This document shows positions 9,231 through 16,900 of a stretch of 64,000 nucleotides of DNA, piece after piece. Numbering within the stretch: the first letter of the stretch is position 1; each line of letters begins with the position of its first letter. The position numbers and the translations under genes are program-made. The stretch is taken from contig JBBCJI010000016.1 of the NCBI GenBank assembly GCA_037190845.1, forward strand, positions 62,001-126,000, read 5' to 3'. Source of the stretch: JBEBVQ01 sp037190845 (lineage in GTDB: Bacteria; Bacteroidota; Bacteroidia; Chitinophagales; Chitinophagaceae). The notes beneath the pieces are model-generated. The model saw only the letters and a list, made by a program, of their open reading frames with translations. It did no database searches and was not told the origin of the DNA.

Positions 9231-9788
9231 TTAGACAGCGCTGTCTGTGGCGGCATTGATCCTGCTTTGAAGCTCCATAATTTTGGGAATCAGAATGGCT
9301 TCTTCGAGGTAGAATAATTCGGTGAGTGTGGTGTCGAGCTGGGCGATCTCGTTGACAAGGATCCGGCATATTGGGTTTGCGTATTTCAGGTCCTGCTGCA
9401 TCGGCGTGGCCACCTGCTGTATGCGGTAGAGGATCTCCTTGATGTGCTGGTGTGCCGATTTGAGCTGCTGCAATTGCCCGGTATGGTTTATCCGGCAGCC
9501 ACCGGAGCATGTGAGGCAGTTGTGACCGCTTTGCTGCTTTTGCTCCAGCTCGGAGAGGTAGGGCATCAGGATCGTCTGGCGGTATTGCATCTGCTCCCTG
9601 ATCTCAGAGACAAGTCGCTGGCATAGGCTGTTGTATAAAGAGTTACAGTCTGTTGTTTCGGGTTGCTGTGTGAGCGTTTCCACACAATCACACAGACAGC
9701 CGATGAGGTTGTAGTAGTTTTTTTGCAGCCGCCCGGCCAGGGCGCCCGGACTGTCTTTCTGATATTGGGAAAATAACGCTCTTGCCAT
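9231..9788 (-). CDS. Cys-rich all-helical protein cotranscribed with ccoI, unknown function
   Basis: I do not recognise a named family. The 185 residues are predicted from composition to be almost entirely helical with no signal peptide or membrane helix, so the protein is probably cytoplasmic. It has two cysteine groups, CLCDC at about 31-35 and CLTCSGGC at about 91-98, plus Cys48, Cys56 and a further Cys near 142. Late in the sequence LFYLEEAILIPKIMEL resembles the last helix of hemerythrin-like bundles, but the full His set is not obvious. It is the first gene after an FNR-like box and lies 12 nt upstream of ccoI. This suggests a role in metal, redox or oxygen handling for cbb3 oxidase, which is inference. 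Confidence 0.7.
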   Translation of the reverse strand: MARALFSQYQKDSPGALAGRLQKNYYNLIGCLCDCVETLTQQPETTDCNSLYNSLCQRLVSEIREQMQYRQTILMPYLSELEQKQQSGHNCLTCSGGCRINHTGQLQQLKSAHQHIKEILYRIQQVATPMQQDLKYANPICRILVNEIAQLDTTLTELFYLEEAILIPKIMELQSRINAATDSAV

Positions 9789-9804
9789 GTCTTTTCTTTG
9801 ATAG

Positions 9805-9869
9805 CGAAAGTAGGCAGGTGTTTTTCCGTGAAATATGACGATCGGGGGTGAGAAATATGATTTTTGTCA
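9805..9869 (-). promoter_or_regulatory. FNR-like box and -7 element upstream of the ccoI unit
   Basis: On the minus strand TGACAAAAATCA (9869 to 9858) is followed after exactly 45 nt by TACTTTCG (9812 to 9805), close to TAnnTTTG. The 12 bases and the next CATATTTC are nearly identical to the site upstream of ccoS, and the spacing is the same. A second copy of the ATATTTC flank lies 22 bp further on. This marks ccoI and its leading gene as co-regulated with the oxidase genes. Confidence 0.7.
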
Positions 9870-9998
9870 GATTTTGGGTGGTTGAAAAACAGTATTCTTG
9901 ATTTCTTGTATCCTGCATTGCTGCATGATGGATTTCCTGCTTTCAGCAGTATGGCCTGTCGTGTGCTTCAGTGTTTGATCACTGATGGTGATACGATC

Positions 9999-10307
9999 AT
10001 GCTCACGACATCGCATAAGGCAAGGTTTAGCATTGAGGAATGGAAAGCGATATTTCGAAACGGGGGACTTATCATTCACAATATCCAGTCGCTTCCTGAA
10101 AATACAGCTCATCTCAGCAGGAGGGATGAAACCGTTCACTGGTTTGCGCTCAATCAGGTGGGTGAGGATTTTTTGATTATTGATGATGACAGGTCGCTGA
10201 ATGAACTTCCTGATTTTTTAAAAGAGCGTCTGATGCAAACGAGTTCTTATATTGGTCTTGCGGATGCTGTAAAGGCTGTTGTGAAGCAGTACGTGGAAGC
10301 GGTGTAA
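9999..10307 (+). CDS. Hypothetical protein
   Basis: The open frame begins at 9864, but that start overlaps the FNR-like box of the divergent ccoI unit, so I chose the internal ATG at 9999, giving about 102 residues. The sequence is soluble and mixed alpha/beta in composition, with no signal peptide, membrane helix or motif that I recognise (it includes the segment FLIIDDDRSLNELPDFL). The gene is divergent from the ccoI unit and followed by a compound palindromic element. Codon use is not clearly foreign. Whether it is expressed is uncertain. Confidence 0.45.
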   Translation: MLTTSHKARFSIEEWKAIFRNGGLIIHNIQSLPENTAHLSRRDETVHWFALNQVGEDFLIIDDDRSLNELPDFLKERLMQTSSYIGLADAVKAVVKQYVEAV

Positions 10308-10332
10308 ACATGCTGTTGTAATCTATGCTGTG

Positions 10333-10477
10333 CGGGATGTTAGCGGAGCGCATCCCGTACACGCAAATAATCCGGGGTTTGCAACGCCGGTACAAAAACA
10401 TCTTTTATTATCAAGGGGAGCGGGATTGCAAATCCCGCTTTATCTGTGTTGCCGGATACGCTTCGCTAACATCCGGC
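10333..10477. repeat. Compound palindromic element, copy C
   Basis: Outer hairpins CGGGATG/CATCCCG (10333-10357) and GCCGGATACG to ACATCCGGC (10451-10477) flank an imperfect CCGGGGTTTGCAACGCCGG (10372-10390) and a perfect GCGGGATTGCAAATCCCGC (10420-10438). It lies between the converging hypothetical gene and the quinone oxidoreductase gene. Confidence 0.75.
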
Positions 10478-10496
10478 AAAGCGGACGGATAAGCAC

Positions 10497-10538
10497 CGGA
10501 AAAAAGGAACGGCAATGGTACATGCCATTGCCGTTCCT
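10497..10538 (-). terminator. Rho-independent terminator of the quinone oxidoreductase gene
   Basis: A perfect 14-bp stem (10505-10518 with 10525-10538, AGGAACGGCAATGG) has a six-base loop and, read on the minus strand, is followed by TTTTTT. It starts 19 nt after the stop of the oxidoreductase gene. Confidence 0.85.
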
Positions 10539-10556
10539 GCTGATTTTATGTCTGGC

Positions 10557-11402
10557 TTATGACAGCGTTTGTTTTACTGTTTCGGCAAATGGGGTAGTAG
10601 GCCGGCCGATCAGCGTGGACAGGGTCTTGCTGTCGTCGAACAGGTCGTTCCTGGATGCACTGGTGTCCCATCCGGCTACTGCTGCAGCCAGGCCTTCGGG
10701 CAGGCCGATGGTTTTTAATGCTTCGGTATAATCCTGCTCGGACAAGTTATTGTAGGGTATCTGTTTGCCCGTCTGCCGGGATACTTCGCCGGCGAGGTCT
10801 GCGAGGGTAAAGGAGGTGTCGCCTGCGAGTTCGTAGGTTCTGCCCTGGTGGCCTTCATCTGTGAGTACGGCTGCTGCGGCCGCTGCATAGTCTTTGCGGG
10901 CTGCTGCGGAGATCTTTCCGGCTCCGGCACTACCGTTGATCGCTCCGGCTGCTATTGCACCACCTAAAGAACCCGTATAGTTTTCGGTGTACCAACCGTT
11001 GCGCAGGATGGTGTAGGGAACGCCTGATGCGATCAATGCCTTTTCTGTGGCAACGTGCTCGGTGGCGAGACTCAGGGAAGAATTACCGGCATGGAGCAGG
11101 CTGGTGTATACGATCCATTTCACACCTGCTTCTTTGGCGGCGCGAATCACGTTTTCATGCTGTGTGGCGCGCTGGCCCACTTCGCTACTTGAGATGAGCA
11201 GCAAACGGTCGATCCCCTGGAGCTGCGCTTCCAGTGTTTCGGGTTTGTTGTAGTCGAATGCGCGGGCTTCGATGCCCAGATCGGCGGCTTTCTCCGGCGT
11301 ACGCACCAGTGCTACCAGGTCTGCGGGGTTAGTTTTTTCTTTTAACTGGTTTACTACCAGACGGCCCAGCTGGCCGGTTGCTCCTGTGATTCCTGTTTTC
11401 AT
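10557..11402 (-). CDS. NmrA-like NAD(P)H:quinone oxidoreductase (YtfG/QorB type)
   Basis: The 281-residue protein begins MKTGITGATGQLGRLV, a Rossmann GxxGxxG nucleotide-binding motif, followed by NAD(P)-binding features of the atypical short-chain dehydrogenases and WIVYTSLLHA. These and the overall length match the YtfG/QOR2 group, which reduces quinones with NADPH. No HxlR-type regulator, a frequent neighbour of these genes, is next to it. It is monocistronic, with a strong terminator downstream. The exact substrate cannot be read from the sequence. Confidence 0.85.
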   Translation of the reverse strand: MKTGITGATGQLGRLVVNQLKEKTNPADLVALVRTPEKAADLGIEARAFDYNKPETLEAQLQGIDRLLLISSSEVGQRATQHENVIRAAKEAGVKWIVYTSLLHAGNSSLSLATEHVATEKALIASGVPYTILRNGWYTENYTGSLGGAIAAGAINGSAGAGKISAAARKDYAAAAAAVLTDEGHQGRTYELAGDTSFTLADLAGEVSRQTGKQIPYNNLSEQDYTEALKTIGLPEGLAAAVAGWDTSASRNDLFDDSKTLSTLIGRPTTPFAETVKQTLS

Positions 11403-11603
11403 TTTGCTCTTTGTTTTTTATGGTTAATGGTGTTGAATTATTATTGTAATAAAGATTGTTACATTTATGTGCAAAAAAAATTACCGAAACAGCAGGGTAA
11501 AATTATCCGGTGTTTTCGTGCTTAACGCCTGAGTGAGAATCGCGTCGGTTTCGGCATACAGTTTTTCTAATCATTTTAGGCAGCTTCTGCATGTAGTATC
11601 ATT

Positions 11604-12317
11604 TTATGTCGTCGCATCGTGGAAGATGATTCCGAGGGTATGCCGTTCGCCTGATGTTACTTCACTAACGCCATGTTTCATGTTTACTCTGTAGTAGCCC
11701 TTCGTTCCTTTTTCGGGTCTGAAGCTGGTGGTGAAAATAAGTGCATCACCTTTTTTCGGTTTTAGTACGGTGGCTTTGGACTGGGCCCGCGGAATCTGTT
11801 GGGTAAGTACTAGTTCACCGCCGGTGAAATCTTCGTCGGGTTCGTTGAGCATACATACAAGCTGCATCGGGAACCAAATGTCGCCATACAGGTCCTGGTG
11901 CAATGTGTTGAATCCGCCCTGTCCGTATTTGAGTATGAGTACGGTGGCCTTCTCCTGCCCGTTTTGATGGCATTGCTGTAACAGGTCTGCGTGTGTAGGC
12001 GGGAACTGTATGCCCATCTTCAATGCATCGGACCAGGCATTGGCAATGGTCGCAAGGTGTGGGTATATATTTGTCCTGATGGCTTGTATTAATTCCGGAA
12101 GTGGATAGTTGTAGTACCGGTATGCTCCAAGACCGAACCGGTGTTTTTCCATCACGACTGTTTTACGGTACAGATTCGCGTTGCCGTATCCGGCTTTCAG
12201 CATTTCACATTGATCCTCTGTAAGCAATCCCGGCAGCAGGGCATAGCCGTTTTGATGCAATGTTTCTGTGATGCCCTGCCAGTCTGTGTTTTCTATTGTC
12301 TGTTGTATATTCTGCAT
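11604..12317 (-). CDS. 2OG-Fe(II) oxygenase, probably in alkylation repair or response
   Basis: The 237-residue protein has the double-stranded beta-helix iron ligands of prolyl-4-hydroxylase-like dioxygenases: HQDLYGD (HxD) near 140-146 and a distal His near 216 (VNMKHGVSEV), followed by the 2OG-binding Arg in GERHTLGI. It matches the COG3826 type. It lies 10 nt downstream of an Ada-like regulator/methyltransferase, an arrangement like the E. coli ada-alkB operon. The sequence is not AlkB itself; a role in handling alkylated nucleic acids is inferred from the pairing. The protein is intact. Confidence 0.8.
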   Translation of the reverse strand: MQNIQQTIENTDWQGITETLHQNGYALLPGLLTEDQCEMLKAGYGNANLYRKTVVMEKHRFGLGAYRYYNYPLPELIQAIRTNIYPHLATIANAWSDALKMGIQFPPTHADLLQQCHQNGQEKATVLILKYGQGGFNTLHQDLYGDIWFPMQLVCMLNEPDEDFTGGELVLTQQIPRAQSKATVLKPKKGDALIFTTSFRPEKGTKGYYRVNMKHGVSEVTSGERHTLGIIFHDATT

Positions 12318-12327
12318 GGCTTCGGTT

Positions 12328-13221
12328 TTAATATCCTGAATGCGTTTTCGCTGCTTCCCAGCCGACGATGGCGGCTTTTCTTGTGGATCCCCACATGTAT
12401 CCGCCGAAAGTTCCTGTAGATTGGATCACCCGGTGGCAGGGTATCAGAAAGGCAACGGGATTACTGCCGATTGCCGTACCGACTGCTCTCGAAGCGTTCG
12501 GACTGCCGATCTCATTGGCGATCCGGCCATAAGTGGAGAGCCTGCCCATCGGGATCTTCAACAGGCTTTCCCAGACTTTCAGTTGGAAGTCGGTTCCTTT
12601 CAGGTGCAGTTTGATCTCGCGTAGCCGGCTCCAGTCATTTTGGAAGATGAACAGTGCGTTTTGTTGCAGGAGGTCCAGCTTTCGCTGAAAATCTGCATGG
12701 GGAAATTTTTCTTTGAGTTCATTCAATGCCTTTTCTTCCTCCTGCGCGAATGCCATATAGCAAACGCCTTTTGCTGTGGCGGCTATGATCAGAGGGCCAA
12801 AAGGGCTTTCTGCAAAGCTGTAATTGATCTGCAGGTTTTTACCTCCATTTTTGTATTCGGCGGGTGTCATGCCTTCGATGTGTATAAACAGGTCGTGCAG
12901 GCGGCTGGTACTGGACAGGCCTGTCTCGAGGGCGGTGTCGAACAGCGTGGCCTGTTCACCCCGGAGCATGCTCTTGGCGTGTTCCACGCTGATGTATTGC
13001 AGGAATTTCTTCGGGCTTGTACCGGCCCATTCGGTAAACAGCCGCTGGAAATGCGCCGGGCTCAGGTGCATCTGCTCTGCCACTTTATCCAGGCTGGGTT
13101 GCGATCTGAAGTTATTCCGGATATAGTCGATGGCTTCCGCTATCCGCTCGTAGTTGACGCTTGCCTGTGGGGTCATGGTCTGCAATTTATACTGCAAATC
13201 TCCGAAATTGCAGGCAGTCAT
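12328..13221 (-). CDS. Ada-like AraC regulator fused to O6-alkylguanine-DNA methyltransferase
   Basis: Residues about 15-115 form an AraC-type helix-turn-helix domain (LDKVAEQMHLSPAHFQRLF, then a second helix-turn-helix). Residues about 120-290 form an Ogt/MGMT methyltransferase with the active-site motif IPCHRVIQ. Full Ada proteins also carry an N-terminal zinc-Cys domain that removes methyl groups from phosphotriesters; it is absent here, so the usual switch of Ada is missing. The start at 13221 is the longest; an ATG at 13176 (MTPQASVNYERI) is a good alternative. It is cotranscribed with the 2OG-Fe(II) oxygenase gene. Confidence 0.88.
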   Translation of the reverse strand: MTACNFGDLQYKLQTMTPQASVNYERIAEAIDYIRNNFRSQPSLDKVAEQMHLSPAHFQRLFTEWAGTSPKKFLQYISVEHAKSMLRGEQATLFDTALETGLSSTSRLHDLFIHIEGMTPAEYKNGGKNLQINYSFAESPFGPLIIAATAKGVCYMAFAQEEEKALNELKEKFPHADFQRKLDLLQQNALFIFQNDWSRLREIKLHLKGTDFQLKVWESLLKIPMGRLSTYGRIANEIGSPNASRAVGTAIGSNPVAFLIPCHRVIQSTGTFGGYMWGSTRKAAIVGWEAAKTHSGY

Positions 13222-13392
13222 AAAATCCGGAATATGCGATATTTTGGATTGTGATGAAAAAGTGTGGGATGAATGCCAATAGGGTGACGGCGTGCTATGC
13301 CAGGACGGGGAGTACTTTATAATCAGGTGATTACATGAGATAGGTAGGGAGTTGCGTTTGTTTTTGCTTGTTCTCTTTATCTTTCCGCTTGT

Positions 13393-13773
13393 ATGCTACA
13401 CGTTACCTGTGCGATTATAGAAGCGGCGGATAAGGTATTGATCTGTCAACGGTCTGAGCGGATGTCTATGCCACTGAAGTGGGAGTTTCCGGGAGGTAAG
13501 ATCGAGCCAGGAGAGACGAAAGCCGCCTGCCTGACGCGTGAGATTAAAGAGGAACTGAATCTGGATATCATTGTCGGGCAGCCGCTTATGCCGGTGACGC
13601 ACGACTATGAACATTTTTCGTTGCAGCTTTATCCTTTTATCTGTGAATGTGCGGGTGGCGCCCTGCTGGCGCGCGAACATGCCCGGGCTATCTGGGTGGG
13701 TAAAGATGAATTGCGGCAGTACGACTGGGCAACGGCGGATGTGCCGGTTGTGGAAGCTTATCTCATGTTGTGA
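13393..13773 (+). CDS. Nudix (deoxy)nucleoside triphosphate pyrophosphohydrolase, MutT/NudG-like
   Basis: The 126-residue protein has a full Nudix box, GGKIEPGETKAACLTREIKEEL, at about 35-57, within a single compact domain typical of MutT, CTP pyrophosphohydrolase and related (deoxy)nucleoside triphosphate hydrolases. Such enzymes clean oxidised or unusual nucleotides from the pool. It is transcribed alone, divergently from the Ada-like gene. Substrate (8-oxo-dGTP or modified dCTP) cannot be told from the motif. Confidence 0.88.
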   Translation: MLHVTCAIIEAADKVLICQRSERMSMPLKWEFPGGKIEPGETKAACLTREIKEELNLDIIVGQPLMPVTHDYEHFSLQLYPFICECAGGALLAREHARAIWVGKDELRQYDWATADVPVVEAYLML

Positions 13774-13801
13774 ATACGGGCAGCGTGATGCTAACGATGC
13801 T

Positions 13802-13935
13802 GTCCCGGATGTTCCGGAGGGCATCCGGGACGATAGATAATACGGGGTCTCTGACCCCCGGTATATGGGAGTGAGCGGGATCGCAAATCCCGCTTTATTC
13901 TTCTTCCCGGATACGCTGACGCTAACATCCGGGAC
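13802..13935. repeat. Compound palindromic element, copy D
   Basis: Hairpins GTCCCGGATG/CATCCGGGAC (13802-13831), CGGGGTCTCTGACCCCCG (13843-13860), GCGGGATCGCAAATCCCGC (13875-13893) and TCCCGGATAC to ACATCCGGGA (13905-13934) fill the gap between the converging Nudix gene and the large surface protein gene. Confidence 0.8.
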
Positions 13936-13975
13936 AGAGAGATGCGAGCATCTCCCTGTCGGCGTGAAAGCCGTA

Positions 13976-16900
13976 TTAACGAAGCAGATTAAACTTAAAG
14001 ACTTCGCTTTGTTTTTGCTGATCAGACAGGCGCAGGAGATAGATGCCATTCGTCATATGATCTGGCAGACGAACCTCCTGTTTAAATGTTTGATTGTGCG
14101 CAGGGATATTTTGCTGTAATATCAATTGTCCATGCATGTTGAATATACTTACCAGTATCTCGTTGTTATGACTCCCATACTTCAGCGATCCTTCGATCGT
14201 AAACCATCCTGCATTCGGATCGGGGTATAGCGATACACTGGCCGTGAGGTGTGTGTTGTTGACAGTAGTAGTAGGTATCTCTATCTCCAGCACATTGCTC
14301 ACGGAAGAATCATGGGTCCGGCAAGGAGCATCGCTATACATAACAACACTTATCTGATCGCGGTGAACAAGGTCGCTGGTGGTATAGGTATGGCCGGCAG
14401 CACCGGGGATGACCGTATTGTTCTTATGCCAATGAAAGAGAGGGGTGCTGCCGCCATGGGTGGCGGTGGCTGTGAATGTTACATTTTGCCCGGCTTGTAT
14501 CAAAGTACCCGGATTGGCGCTGATGCTTACACCCGGCGTTACATCGGTCGCTATTGTGGTGATCAGACGGTTGCTTTGAGCTGTGCTTTGGGTGATGCAA
14601 CTTGCATTGCTGGTCAGATCACAGGTGATCGTATCTCCTGTTGCCAGAGTACTGGTCGTATAAGTGTCCTGATTTCCGCCGACTGCAATGCTGTTTTTCT
14701 TCCACTGATATTGTGGTGCACTGCCTCCTCTGACTGGTGTGGCCGTAAAGATGACAGTACTGCCGTTACACAACATAGTCAGGTCATGGTCTGGTGTTAT
14801 GGTTATTGCAGGGACTGCCGGCTGTAATACGGTCATGGTGATGCTGTCTTTAGCGCTAGCGTTATTGGCACAGACATGATTACTTGTGATCGTACAACTG
14901 ATTACGTCGTTGTTGTTGATTGCATTGTCTGAATATTGGTTGCTGTTATTGCCCACATTACTGCCATTTTTTCTCCACTGATACTGAGGAGCGTTGCCTC
15001 CTAATGTTACAGCAGCGGTGAATGTTGTGGGACTGCCGGAACATAGTGTGTTCAGATCATGGTTTGATGTGATCGTTATCGTCGGGGCCAGCGACTGTGA
15101 TACGGTCATGATGATGCTGTCTTTAGCGGCAACGTTATTGGCGCAGGCATGATTACTGGTAACTGTACAACTGATCACGTCGTTGTTGTTGATTGCATTG
15201 TCTGAATATTGGTTGCTGTTATTGCCCACATTACTGCCATTTTTTCTCCACTGATACCGGGGGGCGGTACCTCCTAAAGCTACTGCAGCCGTGAAAGTCG
15301 TGGTGCCGCCGGTACAAGTAGTATCACCTGTATTTGCCGTGATTTTTATGGTTGGGGCGCTTCCCGGATCAATAACGGTCATAGTAACGGTGTCTTTCAC
15401 TACGGTAGGAGCAGCACAGGCAGCCTTGCTGGTAAGCTCGCAAATGATAATATCCCCGTTTGCAAGATTGTTGACATAATATGTAGGGCTATTAATTATA
15501 TTTTGTCCGTTTCTGCTCCAGCGGTAAAGTGGCCCTGTGCCGGCGTTTACAGCGCTTGCAGAAAACATAACGGGTGTGCCGGTGCATATTGTGTCAAGTG
15601 CATTTATGGTGACGGAGGGTGTAACGGAAGGACTGACATTCATCGTAAGGATATTGCTTGTAGCGGTTTTAATACTGGCACAGCCCGAAGTGGAGGTCAG
15701 GATACACCTGATGATGTCTCCGTTAGTCATTCCGCTATCGGTATACGTCTGACTATTGCTTCCAACATCGATGCCGTTTTTTTGCCATTGGTAATCAGGA
15801 GCAGCCCCTGCGTTCACCGGGGTGGCCGTAAACGTGACTTTTGTATGTGCACAGATGCTGGTCCCTGATCCAGAAGTGATGCTGACAGACGGAGATACAA
15901 CCGGATTTACGACCACTCTAATGTAGTTGCTCAATACACTGTTTGACGATGGGCAATCAATGCTGGTCGTCATGACGCAATGAATATTGTCGTTATTATT
16001 GAGGTTGCTGGCGGTATAAGTAGGGCCGTTTCCTACAACAGTTGTGCTGTTTCTTCTCCATGAGTAAATTGGCGTCGCGCCTCCGTTTACTGGTGTTGCA
16101 GTAAAAGTAACAGTATCGCCCTGGCAAATCGCATTATTGGGTTTGTTGGATACTATAGTAACAGATATTGGCGTTTTCGGTATCGTCTTCATGGTCAGGG
16201 CATTGCTGTTTGCCGATACCGGTGCGGCACATTGGTAGCTGCTGGTAAGGGTACAGGTTACGATGTCATTATCAGCCAGGACGCTGGTCGCATAGAAGCT
16301 GCTGTCTTTGCCTGTATTTATACCATTTATCTGCCATTGGTAAGCGGGTACGCTGCCTCCATGCGTTATTGCTGCGGAGAAAACAACCACTTTCCCCTGA
16401 CAGAAACTTGTGTCCTGATCTGTGCTGATGCTGATCGTTGGTGTGGTCACTTCATTTACGGTAAGTGTCACGGGAGCAGTGGCCGATGAGTCATAGGTGT
16501 TATAGGCCATGCAGCGGTATTGATATCCGTTCAGGGGCATTCCTGCATTGGTAATATTCAGGGTTGTGGTTGTGGCGCCGCTGTACGTTGCATTGTTGGT
16601 CAGGTTAGTCCAGACGCTGCCGCCGGTGTTTACCTGCCATCGATAGGTATTGGCACGTGATATAATGGTCGTAAAGGATGTGGAAGTGCCGGCACAAATG
16701 CTTTGAGCAGATGGTTGCTGTATTGTTCTGGGCGGTCTGGTCGCGTCATATTCGAATGCGCCCAGGTCTATCCTGCCATTTACGATCCGTGCATGACCCT
16801 CATAATCTGTCGTGATGCCTAAGAGCATGGCGTTGTTCCTGCCCGTGTCTATACAGGGACTGGTGCTGAGCAGATCATAGTCGCCCACGAGCGTATCAAC

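Noticed and set aside
8571..9317. Long open frame on the plus strand opposite ccoI and the Cys-rich gene
   Set aside because: It is an antisense shadow of two clear minus-strand genes, with no family match.
12640..13254. Plus-strand frame opposite the Ada-like gene
   Set aside because: Antisense shadow; the minus-strand gene has clear domain motifs.
14904..15258. Possible CRISPR-like direct repeats
   Set aside because: The repeats are 273 nt apart, in frame, and encode Ig-like domains; there are no spacers or cas genes.
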